A DNA stretch of 64,000 nt from Nocardia asteroides (lineage in GTDB: Bacteria; Actinomycetota; Actinomycetes; Mycobacteriales; Mycobacteriaceae), in the NCBI RefSeq assembly GCF_900637185.1, contig NZ_LR134352.1:2346001-2410000 (forward strand). Direction: 5' to 3'. This document shows, piece by piece, positions 8,657 to 16,381 of the stretch. Numbering within the stretch: the first letter of the stretch is position 1; each line of letters opens with the position of its first letter. The position numbers and the translations under genes were made by a program. The notes below the pieces were generated by a model that worked only from the letters and a program-made list of their open reading frames with translations, was not told where the DNA came from and did not search any database.

Positions 8657-8737
8657 TGTCTAACCTTTCAGTTGCTTTCAGTGGTTGAGGGAATCCCGTG
8701 GGAGTCCAACGGGTGTGGTCGGTAGCGCTCGGTGAGC

Positions 8738-8778
8738 GCCCCCGGAGGCGCGGGGGTGTTGGGGCGGCCTCCGGGGGC
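8738..8778. terminator. GC-rich hairpin, probable terminator
   Basis: Perfect 12-bp inverted repeat (GCCCCCGGAGGC at 8738-8749 with its complement at 8767-8778) and a 17-nt loop. It lies between the minus-strand genes 8858-9394 and 8045-8656, so it would end transcription from the former. No T-run follows. Confidence 0.55.
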
Positions 8779-8857
8779 GGTTCCCCACCCTCGGGTCGAC
8801 CGGCCGGTTGCCCGGTCGGTGTGATGGCCCGAGGTATCCAGGTGGTCTACGCGCTGG

Positions 8858-9394
8858 TCATGCGCGGGCGATAGAGCTGATGAGCGTCAGTTCTCCGACG
8901 GTGCGGGTGGTGATGATCTGGCGAGGCGCATAGGGCTCGCTGTCGGGGTGGTACTCGGTGACGGTGACTGCCCAGAGGTCGGCGTCGCCAATCCGTTCGA
9001 GTGGCGAGATGGTCACACAGTGGTAGGTGTCGGCGGGTACGGCGTCGATCCCTGCCTGCAACTTGCCACTCGGGCCGACGAGGGCGTCGGCAGTCAGGAA
9101 TCGGCGTGCCTGCTCGGCGGAGCGCTGGACGTAGTAGGCGTGGTTGAACCCCAGGATCGCGGCCGGGCCGTTCGAGAAGTCGCCGGGACCAGAGCCTGTG
9201 ACTACCCCGGCCGGCGAGGTCGTGCTCGGGCAGTCGATGCCGCGCTGCTGGGCGTGGATGCCAGGCGCGAGCACGGTCAGAGTGATGACGAACAGGACCG
9301 TGGACACGACGGCCGCACCGATGCCGAAGGCGATCAGGTGCCGGTCGCGGCGGGTTGCGGGTGACGGTTCGGGTGTGTCGAACTCGGCGTACAT
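8858..9394 (-). CDS. Membrane-anchored extracytoplasmic protein, paralog of the gene at 18872
   Basis: A 178-residue protein with a short cytoplasmic N-terminus, one transmembrane helix (about residues 23-47, including VVSTVLFVITLTVLAPGI) and an outside domain of about 110 residues. The segment AAILGFNHAYYVQRSA and the later YHCVTISPLERIGDAD closely parallel the product of 18872-19621 (SFEAAYYIHRDA; RHCVAITPIAPTTAN), so the two share one domain, possibly DUF8176. Such proteins are common in actinobacterial integrative elements, but no function is known to me. Start ATG 9394 has GAAGGA upstream. Confidence 0.75.
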   Translation of the reverse strand: MYAEFDTPEPSPATRRDRHLIAFGIGAAVVSTVLFVITLTVLAPGIHAQQRGIDCPSTTSPAGVVTGSGPGDFSNGPAAILGFNHAYYVQRSAEQARRFLTADALVGPSGKLQAGIDAVPADTYHCVTISPLERIGDADLWAVTVTEYHPDSEPYAPRQIITTRTVGELTLISSIARA

Positions 9395-9424
9395 GGGTTC
9401 CTTCGAGGTGGAGGGGCTGTTGGG

Positions 9425-9458
9425 GCCCCGGAGTCGCCGGGAAGCAACTCCGGGGCCG
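9425..9458. terminator. Hairpin between gene 9557 and gene 8858
   Basis: An 11-bp perfect stem (GGCCCCGGAGT at 9425-9435, complement at 9448-9458) with a 12-nt loop lies directly downstream of the three-gene minus-strand operon 10454-9557. It is a likely terminator or processing site without a clear T-tract. Confidence 0.5.
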
Positions 9459-9556
9459 CCTCGGCACCGGGGCCACGGCCGAGGAGACGTCGCGGGTATC
9501 TCGCCGGGGCACGTGCGGAGGCCATTTGGGTGGTCAGAGAGCCGCGCGGTCGCGGC

Positions 9557-9778
9557 TCAGGGCTGGAGATAGAGGCGTTCGGCGGGCAAGCGCGGCAGTC
9601 CGGCGCAAGTGCCGGGCTCCACGGTGACGGTTCCGGGGCGGTGGGCGGCCACGTCGCAGACGAACACCAGCGCGGCGGTCAGACAGGCGACGAATTCCAT
9701 TCGGACACTGGAAATCAGGACTGAGAGTCGGACGTCGGGTTCGTCTGGGCACGGCGACCGATTGCTGTCGGGTGTCAT
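9557..9778 (-). CDS. Small membrane-associated protein, 73 aa
   Basis: A 73-residue ORF whose ATG at 9778 overlaps the stop of the preceding gene by the ATGA arrangement, which supports real translation. It has a hydrophobic helix (MEFVACLTAALVFVCDVAA, about 27-45) and a Pro/Cys-containing tail. Not recognised. It forms the end of a coupled three-gene set (10454-9557) ahead of a terminator-like hairpin. Confidence 0.55.
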   Translation of the reverse strand: MTPDSNRSPCPDEPDVRLSVLISSVRMEFVACLTAALVFVCDVAAHRPGTVTVEPGTCAGLPRLPAERLYLQP

Positions 9779-10257
9779 TTCCGATCCGTCCGGGGTAGGA
9801 GTGCTCGGGCGCATTCGATCACCACTTCGCCGGAGGGCCGGAATGTGCCGGTCGCCGGGGAGATCCAGGTGCGGATCATCAGCTGGTCCGGTACCGGGGA
9901 GGGCAGGGCGATGTCTCCGTCGCGGATGACCACCACCCGGGCGTTCCGCAGCTGCGCGACTTCGGCAGGGTCGGCGATGGGCCGCATGTCGGCTCGCACC
10001 AAGAACGTCCACATTCCCGCGCTGGGGTGGCCGATGATCGACAGCGGAGCGACACCGCGCAGATCGAGGCTGTTCTTGACCTGTTGCGCCAGTCCGGTCG
10101 GCATCATCACCGCCCCGACGAGAGACCCGGCCTTCATCGTGATCCGCCCCGTCTGAGGGTCGACCACGGTCGGCAGCGAGCACATGCGACGGTAGAACTC
10201 GCACCGGCTGTGGGGAGACTCGGTGAACGGCTGCACCGGCGTGCTGATCGGCGTCAT
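9775..10257 (-). CDS. Hypothetical protein, 160 aa
   Basis: A 160-residue soluble protein, middle gene of a three-gene set with ATGA overlaps on both sides (start at 10257 overlaps the stop at 10254, and its own stop overlaps the start at 9778). The centre reads MWTFLVRADMRPIAD and the end RTWISPATGTFRPSG. The pattern of short beta strands and a proline-rich loop faintly recalls small proteins found next to DNA primase-polymerase genes of actinobacterial elements, but I cannot name a family. No transmembrane segment. Confidence 0.65.
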   Translation of the reverse strand: MTPISTPVQPFTESPHSRCEFYRRMCSLPTVVDPQTGRITMKAGSLVGAVMMPTGLAQQVKNSLDLRGVAPLSIIGHPSAGMWTFLVRADMRPIADPAEVAQLRNARVVVIRDGDIALPSPVPDQLMIRTWISPATGTFRPSGEVVIECARALLPRTDRK

Positions 10258-10454
10258 CGCAACTCCCCGGACGGTTCGGCCACGCTGGTGACCCATCCGG
10301 CGATCGTCATCGCGTCGAGCTGCCGGACCAGAGTCGACAGTGTGCAATCGAAGCCGTGGGTGATCTCGGGATTGGCGAGGGCGCCGGCCGACTCACCCAC
10401 GTCGGCCTGTCTCGCCGCGGACTGGGGTGAGTTCGGCTCGTTGCTGCCGTTCAT
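10254..10454 (-). CDS. Small protein, 66 aa
   Basis: A 66-residue ORF opening the three-gene set. It has a strong GGGAGG ribosome binding site 7 bp upstream of ATG 10454, and its stop overlaps the next start. The C-terminal half (TLSTLVRQLDAMTIAGWVTS) is predicted helical. Not recognised. The divergent HTH regulator gene at 10648 shares its 193-bp upstream region, which suggests control by that regulator. Confidence 0.5.
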   Translation of the reverse strand: MNGSNEPNSPQSAARQADVGESAGALANPEITHGFDCTLSTLVRQLDAMTIAGWVTSVAEPSGELR

Positions 10455-10584
10455 GCGCGGCCTCCCTGAGGGCTTTCCAACGTCGAGGGAAGTCGGATCG
10501 GGCGGTTGCGCCTCGGCCTCCCACGAAAACGGGTTCCTGCTGAAAATCGTGGCCCGCCAGCGGTATCGGGAGGAACCGCAGAGT

Positions 10585-10606
10585 GTTGGCGTAGCGTTGG
10601 CGTACC
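10585..10606. promoter_or_regulatory. Direct repeat GTTGGCGTA in divergent promoter region
   Basis: Two copies of GTTGGCGTA (10585-10593 and 10596-10604) are spaced one helical turn (11 bp) apart, 44 bp before the HTH regulator start and between divergent transcription units. Tandem half-sites on one DNA face are typical of operators; the likely binder is the product of 10648. No experiment backs this. Confidence 0.4.
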
Positions 10607-10647
10607 GTAGGCATTTCCCAGTTCAGGAGCGGGAATGAGGGGGCCGA

Positions 10648-12060
10648 ATGATACGAGGGCGGGCATGGACCGGCTTCGAAGCAGCCGTGCTGCAAGAGGC
10701 CATGAGACTGCCGATCCGGCAGTTCGCCACGATGCTCGGAATCGAAACCACCACGGTCAGCAATTGGAAGGTGGGACTGAGCGCGGTCAAACTCCGCGCG
10801 CAGACCCAATCGATCCTGGACACCGCCTACGCCCAACGTGCAACCCCGGAAGACCGGGAACGGTTCGAGCAGATTGTGGCCGAAGGAGAAGCCGCGTGGC
10901 GAGCACGGCACCCGAAAGCTGCGCGTAGAAGCAAATCTGGCTCGAACGCCGGTGTGCCCAGTGCTGACATGGCCCCGGCCCTTGAGTCAGCGTTGGTGAG
11001 AACGGATGTTCCGCTGGCCGGGGGCAATGACTACTCCGTGCCGACACCTAACCTCGCACCGATCAGCAGTTCGGTGCTGGTCGGGACCGATCACCCGGCA
11101 ATCGATGTGTTGGAAGTGGAAGAGGCTGCGGCATTGATGCGAACGCGGGCTGCGCCGAGTTCCCTCCGCAGTTTCGCTGCCGTGACCGATCTGCTGGCTG
11201 GTCAGCGTCAGAGTTTGGCACCGGATGCGTTGATCGGCCCGATCGAGGCCCACCGAGATGCTGTCGCGTCGTTGTTTCGAGCTGCGACCGACGATGTGAT
11301 CAAGCGGCGGGCGGGGGCGCTGCTGGGCGAGACATCCGTTGTGGCGAGCCGGGTGTGGAGCGCCATCGGTGACCGGTCGATGGCACTGACCCATGCCGCG
11401 TTTGCCCGAAAGCTTGCAGACCAGCTCCAGGACAAAACGATGGGCGGTATCGCACGAATTTTCGAAAGCAATCTCCGGTCAGATGCGGCGACATTGATCA
11501 GTTCGGACGGTGACGTGGTCATCGGGCTCCGAGTACTCAATGAGGCAGCCGGTCTCTCCGCCTTCTTGCCACCTGCGGCGCGAGCACGGATCGGTGCTGA
11601 GCAGGCGCAGGCTTATGCGGTGCTGGACTTGCGGGATGAATGCGAGGAAGCGTTGACTCGCGCCCAGCGCGCCGCGGAGAGCATCGATGAAGATGACCGC
11701 TCCGGCCTGTTCAGCGACTGGAACAGCACCCGGATCCAAGTCTATGTCGGCACCTGCCAGCTCCTGCTCGGGCAACCGAAACGCGCTATCGCCGCCCTTA
11801 CCGCCGCGCAGGACTCGCCTGATATGGACAGCCCTAACGTCGCGCTGGCGGCGCGCGTCGACCTAGCCAGCGCGTACGCGCTGTCAGGAGAGCTGGACGA
11901 GGGTTGCAGGGTGCTCGGTGAGACCTACGAGGATCTGGCGACCATGGGCAATCGTCGTGGACTCGAACGTGCGCAATGTGCTATCGAGAGGATGGCTCCC
12001 TGGCAGAACGAAAAGCCGGTCCTCGCTTTGATGGAGCGAGTAGGCGAAATCTCCACCTAG
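10648..12060 (+). CDS. HTH transcriptional regulator with C-terminal TPR-like region
   Basis: A 470-residue protein. Residues about 12-45 (EAAVLQEAMRLPIRQFATML, then GIETTTVSNWKVG) form an XRE-like helix-turn-helix. After a linker the remainder (about 150-470) is all helical with repeated alanine-rich pairs such as LTHAAFARKLADQL and ARVDLASAYALSGELDEGC, resembling tetratricopeptide repeats. This layout is common in actinobacterial regulators beside element or phosphatase genes. Start ATG 10648 follows a GAGGGGG stretch. Its TAG stop shares the CTAG palindrome with the convergent HAD gene. It probably regulates itself and the divergent small-gene operon. Confidence 0.8.
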   Translation: MIRGRAWTGFEAAVLQEAMRLPIRQFATMLGIETTTVSNWKVGLSAVKLRAQTQSILDTAYAQRATPEDRERFEQIVAEGEAAWRARHPKAARRSKSGSNAGVPSADMAPALESALVRTDVPLAGGNDYSVPTPNLAPISSSVLVGTDHPAIDVLEVEEAAALMRTRAAPSSLRSFAAVTDLLAGQRQSLAPDALIGPIEAHRDAVASLFRAATDDVIKRRAGALLGETSVVASRVWSAIGDRSMALTHAAFARKLADQLQDKTMGGIARIFESNLRSDAATLISSDGDVVIGLRVLNEAAGLSAFLPPAARARIGAEQAQAYAVLDLRDECEEALTRAQRAAESIDEDDRSGLFSDWNSTRIQVYVGTCQLLLGQPKRAIAALTAAQDSPDMDSPNVALAARVDLASAYALSGELDEGCRVLGETYEDLATMGNRRGLERAQCAIERMAPWQNEKPVLALMERVGEIST

Positions 12061-12800
12061 CGGTCGAGCTGGGCGGACGATCGGATCGTCTGTACCGAAC
12101 GGATTGCTTCGAGAACCTCGTATGGATCCAGCCGATCCACGACCGCATCCGGCGAGTGTTCCCACAGCTGCTCCGAGCTAATCCGGTGGGCAACCGCGAC
12201 AACTCTGAATCCGGCGTGCCGAGCAGTGGCAATGTCGTTTGCCGCATCGCCGATGATGACGGTCCGCGCGGGCTCAATGGAGTGCCGGTACTTCGCCTTG
12301 TACCGGTCGGCGACGAACGCAGGCAGGTCGAACCGATCACGCGCGTCCGAGCCGAACGCACCGACCTCGAGGTCGAGGTGGGTATCCAGGCCCGCCACGG
12401 CCAGTTTGAATTCTGCCGACACACGCAAGTTCCCCGTGAGCGCCGTCTGGACGTACCCGTGCTCCGCCAAAGTAGCGATCGTTTGGGCGGCACCCGGATA
12501 TGCTGCCTGGTCGCGGGCGAGTTCAGCCTCTCCCTGCTTCATGACCTGCATCAGCACCTCGGCGTACCGACTGAATCCTTCTTCGGCGGTCTCGCTGGTG
12601 ACGCCCGAGGCTATGGCCGTGTCCACGACGATGGACTCATCGGTGTAACCATGTATCCGCGCAGCGGGGAACACGACTGCCGACTCTTCGATGTCGTAGG
12701 TACGGGAGACTGCTCGCCGTAGCCACCGCAAGTCCGCAGGAATGAGCGTGCCGTCCACATCCCAGATGATCAGCCCCGTCCGTGCCTCAGCCATGTTCAT
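12057..12800 (-). CDS. HAD-superfamily phosphatase (phosphoglycolate phosphatase-like)
   Basis: A 247-residue HAD hydrolase. Motif I is IIWDVDGTLIP with nucleophile and acid aspartates, motif II is TALTGN, and motif IV is VIIGDAANDIATARHAG. A helical cap lies between motifs I and II (about 25-110). It probably dephosphorylates a small metabolite. Two starts are possible, ATG 12800 and ATG 12794 (MAEART), with GAGG lying 10 bp before the second. It converges with the HTH regulator and both genes end on the same CTAG. Similar regulator plus phosphatase pairs occur in actinobacteria. Confidence 0.88.
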   Translation of the reverse strand: MNMAEARTGLIIWDVDGTLIPADLRWLRRAVSRTYDIEESAVVFPAARIHGYTDESIVVDTAIASGVTSETAEEGFSRYAEVLMQVMKQGEAELARDQAAYPGAAQTIATLAEHGYVQTALTGNLRVSAEFKLAVAGLDTHLDLEVGAFGSDARDRFDLPAFVADRYKAKYRHSIEPARTVIIGDAANDIATARHAGFRVVAVAHRISSEQLWEHSPDAVVDRLDPYEVLEAIRSVQTIRSSAQLDR

Positions 12801-13015
12801 CGATCCTCGCAGACGGTAGCGGAGCCTGCAGAAGCCAGCGCTGGCGGTGCGACGGTCACGATGGCATTCAGCACCCGAGTTCGGTCAGTCATGAGCCCAT
12901 CATGGCAGTCTGCGGAGGGCATTGCCGGTCTACACCATCACTACGCCTACACGCCGGGCGAGGGTTGCCCGCCTCGCCCGGCGGCGCTCCGATGTGGCTC
13001 GGTGGCCAGGTCGCC

Positions 13016-13783
13016 TCAGGATGCGATGGCGTGTGTGTTGTAGAGGCCGTGGACGGACAGGATCTCGAAACATGCGCCGTATTGGTCGATTTCGAGATTC
13101 AGGTGGATCGGGTGTTCGTTGTCGGGGTGGTGGAGACGCAGTGGCGTCGACCGGTGCGAGTTGTAGCTGACCTGTAGGGGTGTGGAGTCCCATGCGGCTC
13201 GGAACTCGGGGTTGTTGCGCAGTGTCTGGAACAGTGCTTGTGCTCGGGGTGCGTCGCGGTAGCGGCCGAGCGAGGCGCGCAGGCGGCGGATGTGGTGGAG
13301 CAGGTGTTCGTGCCAGTCCTCGACGAGGTCGCGGGCGGTGGGTGAGCACATCCACCGCCCGATGTTGTGGTCGGCGTCGTCGAGGCCGGGCATGATCCGG
13401 TAGAAGACCTTGTTGCCGTGTAGGACGTTCTGGAGTGGGTCGAGGTAGGCGCCCATGACCTCGCATTGGTCGAGGTAGTCGAGGTGGTGATGGACTCCCT
13501 GATCGGTGAGGTACTGACGCAGGCCGGTGAGCGGGGGTAGCTCGGCGGAGGGGCGAAGCAGGTCTTGCAGGTGGCGCTGTTGAGTGGGGGTGAGGTCGAA
13601 GAAGGCGAACAGTCCCTTCTTCAGCTTGGGTCCTGGCTGGGTGCGGTTCTGGATGACCTCGTTGAGGCGGGAAATGCTGAATCCTGCTTTGTTGGCGGTG
13701 GACTCGCGGGATAGCTGGCGCTTGTGGCGCAGGAACTCCACGGTGTCGTGGAAGTCGGGCATCCCGGATAGCACGAGGGACAT
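13016..13783 (-). CDS. MmyB-like XRE transcriptional regulator
   Basis: A 255-residue regulator. The N-terminal HTH reads FLRHKRQLSRESTANKAGFS plus ISRLNEVIQNRTQPG (about 15-50). From about residue 85 the MmyB-type ligand-binding domain follows (QCEVMGAYLDPLQNVLHGN, VEDWHEHLLHHIRRLRASLG, AWDSTPLQVSYNSHR). Start ATG 13783 was chosen over an upstream frame to 13840 because it follows directly on the stop of a 42-codon ORF. Its paralog lies just upstream at 13985-14818. MmyB proteins bind small ligands in Streptomyces; the ligand here is unknown. Confidence 0.85.
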   Translation of the reverse strand: MSLVLSGMPDFHDTVEFLRHKRQLSRESTANKAGFSISRLNEVIQNRTQPGPKLKKGLFAFFDLTPTQQRHLQDLLRPSAELPPLTGLRQYLTDQGVHHHLDYLDQCEVMGAYLDPLQNVLHGNKVFYRIMPGLDDADHNIGRWMCSPTARDLVEDWHEHLLHHIRRLRASLGRYRDAPRAQALFQTLRNNPEFRAAWDSTPLQVSYNSHRSTPLRLHHPDNEHPIHLNLEIDQYGACFEILSVHGLYNTHAIAS

Positions 13784-13784
13784 G

Positions 13785-13913
13785 TCAGTTGTCTCGCTTC
13801 TGCGGCGGGATGAGGACGATGTCGACGCCGAGCGCAGCACAGGGTGCCGGTGGCTGGTTGAGGACGTCCGGATCGGCTCCGCGATGGCGGGTGCGCTGAG
13901 GGATGCCGTTCAT
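13785..13913 (-). CDS. Small ORF of 42 aa between two MmyB regulators
   Basis: A 42-codon ORF with a good AAAGGAGT site 6 bp upstream of ATG 13913; its stop is one base before the ATG of the downstream MmyB regulator, a spacing typical of translational coupling. The product starts MNGIPQRTRHRGADPD and ends ALGVDIVLIPPQKRDN. It has no recognisable domain. It may be a leader peptide that couples or regulates the downstream regulator, or a small effector. Confidence 0.4.
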   Translation of the reverse strand: MNGIPQRTRHRGADPDVLNQPPAPCAALGVDIVLIPPQKRDN

Positions 13914-13984
13914 GGCGATACTCCTTTGTTCGGTTGTGCTCCTCCGGGACATCCGGGGGAGAGGTCGTGGGTGCGGTGGAAAGG

Positions 13985-14818
13985 TCAGATGCTGCGAGGC
14001 CCCTCGCACGGGTCGGGATAGACGAAGCAGAACCGCAGGTCGGGAGGACCTTCCGCCCCGACGCCGAGGTGGATGCGGATGGTGCATTCTTCGCCGGTGT
14101 CGGGATCACGTACCTGCATGGGGTGCACGGTTTTGTGGCCGTAGGCGACCTCGGTGCTGCCGGTCCACAACTGCCGGAAAGGCGCTGCTGCGCTGAGTGT
14201 CTCGTGCAGGTCCCGTGCACGGGCACTGTGGCGGTAGATGCCGAACTTCACGCGCAGGGACGCGACCATGTACGCGGCGGCGGCATCCCAGTGCACAACG
14301 CACGGCTCGGCGGTGGGTGTGGTGCTGCCGGGGTGGAAGAACCACTGGCTGAGGTTATTGTCGTAGTCGGCGAGGTCGGGCAGCTCTGCGCGGAAGCGTT
14401 CGTTGGCGTAGACCACGTTCCACAAGGGGTCGAGATACGCGCCGACCCAGCCTCGTTCATCGAGGCGGCGCAACGTCGTGTGGTGCTCGCAGGCAACGGG
14501 GCGGGCTCGTAGCTCCTCGATCGAAGGCAGCGGTGTCGGTGGTTCGGCGAGTTCGCGGGTGTGGCGGGCCTGGGATTTGTCGAGTTCGTAGCCGGTGATG
14601 ATCTGTTCGAGAACGGTCGGGGAGGCCGGGTGGGTGCCGAGTTCGATCTTCTTGATCAGGTCCTCGCTGACCTGGATTCGGCCGGCGGCCTCGGATCGGA
14701 TGAGTCCGTGGTGCTCGCGGATCTGGCGGATCCATCGTCCCAGGTCGGGTAGCTCTGATGTGGTGCGGCGGGCCATGCCTCGCCGCGGTCGTCGGGTCGG
14801 GCGGGTCCTCCGGTTCAT
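13985..14818 (-). CDS. MmyB-like XRE transcriptional regulator, paralog of 13016-13783
   Basis: A 277-residue regulator. An Arg-rich N-terminus (1-18) precedes an XRE HTH (WIRQIREHHGLIRSEAAGRI followed by QVSEDLIKKIELGTHPAS, about 29-66). The MmyB ligand-binding domain follows (RGWVGAYLDPLWNVVYANE, MVASLRVKFGIYRHSARA, GHKTVHPMQVRDPDTG). AGGAGGGG lies 8 bp before ATG 14818. It is the first gene of a minus-strand set with the 42-aa ORF and the second MmyB protein. The 390-bp region upstream carries repeated TTTTCTTACCTGT elements that could be its operator. Confidence 0.85.
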   Translation of the reverse strand: MNRRTRPTRRPRRGMARRTTSELPDLGRWIRQIREHHGLIRSEAAGRIQVSEDLIKKIELGTHPASPTVLEQIITGYELDKSQARHTRELAEPPTPLPSIEELRARPVACEHHTTLRRLDERGWVGAYLDPLWNVVYANERFRAELPDLADYDNNLSQWFFHPGSTTPTAEPCVVHWDAAAAYMVASLRVKFGIYRHSARARDLHETLSAAAPFRQLWTGSTEVAYGHKTVHPMQVRDPDTGEECTIRIHLGVGAEGPPDLRFCFVYPDPCEGPRSI

Positions 14819-15208
14819 GTGTCAAGCCCCTCCTATTTCAGTCTTCCGTCACCCCTCCACCACGCGATAGGTTGAAGGGTTAACTCCCCCGAGTTGATTA
14901 ACTTCTACCAGAAAGGGAACAGCCCGGCCACCGATCATTCACTGTGACCTGGCTGACAATTAGCTACGGACCTCCGCGAGGGGCGCGCGGAGTATTCTGG
15001 CCACCCTTTCTCCGATGCGGGACACCCGCCGGAAAATTTCTTTGGTGACGCTTTTCTTACCTGTTTCGCCGATCCTTGCAGGCCACCGCGCGTTTGCGCA
15101 GGGGTAAGGAAAACGGCACCGATTTTCTTACCTGTCAAAAGGCTGGCGCACCAGGCGGTTTCGGGGTTTTGATGGTGGAGTACCGCACCTCCTCCGAAAG
15201 GGAAACTC
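14819..15208. promoter_or_regulatory. Divergent intergenic region with repeated TTTTCTTACCTGT element
   Basis: This 390-bp gap between the MmyB regulator and the 35-aa peptide gene contains two exact copies of the 13-mer TTTTCTTACCTGT (15052-15064 and 15123-15135) and an inverted near-copy, GGTAAGGAAAA (15103-15113). It is locally AT-richer than its surroundings. The arrangement suggests operator sites for one of the two adjacent MmyB regulators, controlling divergent transcription. No convincing -35/-10 pair was identified by eye. Confidence 0.5.
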
Positions 15209-15316
15209 GTGGATCCGTACTCGATCGTCTCGTTCCTCAACATCGGCGCGTCGTTGCTGTCGAACGTGCTGGCCATCGCGTCACAGGTCGCCGCGCTGGC
15301 GCTGCCCTACCTCTGA
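15209..15316 (+). CDS. Hydrophobic 35-residue peptide
   Basis: A GTG-initiated 35-codon ORF preceded by GAAAGGGA at 6 bp. After a short MDPYSI start the peptide is one continuous hydrophobic helix (VSFLNIGASLLSNVLAIASQ, then VAALALPYL) with no charged residue after Asp2. It is followed by two hairpins, which suggests a short independent transcript. It could be a small membrane peptide, a holin- or toxin-like peptide, or, by analogy with the 45-57-residue PorA/PorH proteins of Corynebacterium, a mycomembrane peptide. These are guesses; only the ORF, its ribosome binding site and the hairpins are seen. Confidence 0.5.
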   Translation: MDPYSIVSFLNIGASLLSNVLAIASQVAALALPYL

Positions 15317-15328
15317 GGCAGACCTCGC

Positions 15329-15348
15329 AGCTCTAATTCATTAGAGCT
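15329..15348. terminator. Hairpin after the 35-aa peptide gene
   Basis: Perfect 8-bp stem AGCTCTAA/TTAGAGCT with a TTCA tetraloop, 12 bp after the peptide stop. Confidence 0.5.
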
Positions 15349-15357
15349 TTCACCGGG

Positions 15358-15384
15358 CTCCCGGCTGCGGCGTGCAGCCGGGAG
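15358..15384. terminator. Strong GC hairpin, probable terminator
   Basis: An 11-bp perfect stem (CTCCCGGCTGC at 15358-15368, complement at 15374-15384) with a 5-nt loop immediately follows the first hairpin, isolating the peptide gene from the operon starting at 15470. Confidence 0.6.
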
Positions 15385-15469
15385 AGCCGGAGAAATGTAC
15401 TGCACAATGCAGTACCTAAATTCGCCATTCATCTAGTTCTATTTCTGACCCCCGAAGGGGTGATTTGCC

Positions 15470-16381
15470 ATGCCCAAAACAGGACGCAATTCCTCGGCTG
15501 CCGCGCCGCTCGATCCCGCCGGTGCCTGCGTGCAGGCTCGCGGTTCCCGTCTGACCTATGGCGGGCGGATGCTGTGGGGTGGCCGCCTGGTCGCTGCCAG
15601 CACGGTGCCGGTGCTGATGGTGCTGGCCGCTACGAACGCGAGCGCGATGACGACACTCGCCCCGATCGCGGACCAGCCCGGCGTGACCGCTCCGGCACAG
15701 CCCGGAACCGACGCTCCCGCACCGCCTCCGGCCCCTGCTGTGCCCGAACCCACCGTCTACCAGGAACAACCGCCCGAGATCCGCAATGGCCCGGCTCCGC
15801 GTCCGGAGCCGTCCCCGGCTCCCGCGCCGCCGGTGTACGTCATGGAGTTGCACTCGCCGGAGCCGGTGGAGCCGGTCGCGCCGATCGAACCGCCGCCGGA
15901 CACGATCCGGATCGGTCAAGCCCAGTTTGCCGAACCGGACTGGCTGCCGCCGGAAGTCGGCGACACGATCAACAACGTCTCCGCCGACCTCGAAGCCCAG
16001 GCCGCTACCTTCCTCGACAGCGTCGGCCTCCCGGCCGGGCGTTCGGACCGGGTCGCCGGTGCCACCGTCGCCGGGGCCGGTGCCGGGGGAGCGATCGGCG
16101 GTGCACTCGCCGGTGCTCCCGCCGCCGCTGTCGGTGCCGTGGTCGGCGGGCTCGCCGGAGGAACAATCGGCGGCATCGCCGGAGCTGCGCTCGGCACGGT
16201 GATCGCCGTGCCGGTGATCGGCACCATCACCTCCGGCGTCGCCGGTACCGCGTTGGGTGCCGCGGCCGGGGCCGCTGCTGGCGCGGTGGTGGCAGGTGCG
16301 CCTGCCGCCGCGCTGGGCGCACTTGTCGGTGGCACGGTCGGCGCGGGCTTCGGCGCGGGTGTGGGGGTCGGGCAGCCATGA
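15470..16381 (+). CDS. Exported Pro-rich glycine-zipper protein
   Basis: A 303-residue protein. A long N-terminal segment with a hydrophobic core (RLVAASTVPVLMVLAATNAS, about 39-58) looks like a signal peptide or anchor. A Pro/Glu-rich linker (about 70-150) and a short helical part (VGDTINNVSADLEAQAATFL) follow. Residues about 185-303 are a glycine-zipper region with many GxxxG steps, e.g. GGAIGGALAGAPAAAVGAVV. Glycine zippers insert into or span membranes, so an envelope channel or scaffold role is possible. AAGGGG lies 9 bp before the ATG, and the stop overlaps the cutinase start (ATGA). Confidence 0.75.
   Translation: MPKTGRNSSAAAPLDPAGACVQARGSRLTYGGRMLWGGRLVAASTVPVLMVLAATNASAMTTLAPIADQPGVTAPAQPGTDAPAPPPAPAVPEPTVYQEQPPEIRNGPAPRPEPSPAPAPPVYVMELHSPEPVEPVAPIEPPPDTIRIGQAQFAEPDWLPPEVGDTINNVSADLEAQAATFLDSVGLPAGRSDRVAGATVAGAGAGGAIGGALAGAPAAAVGAVVGGLAGGTIGGIAGAALGTVIAVPVIGTITSGVAGTALGAAAGAAAGAVVAGAPAAALGALVGGTVGAGFGAGVGVGQP

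Noticed and set aside
10393-10911. 172-codon minus-strand frame across the divergent promoter
   Set aside because: It overlaps the start of the HTH regulator and lacks a ribosome binding site; the promoter region explains it better.
14935-15276. 113-codon minus-strand ORF in the gap between regulators
   Set aside because: No ribosome binding site, no codon bias, and it crosses repeated operator-like elements and the 35-aa peptide gene on the other strand.
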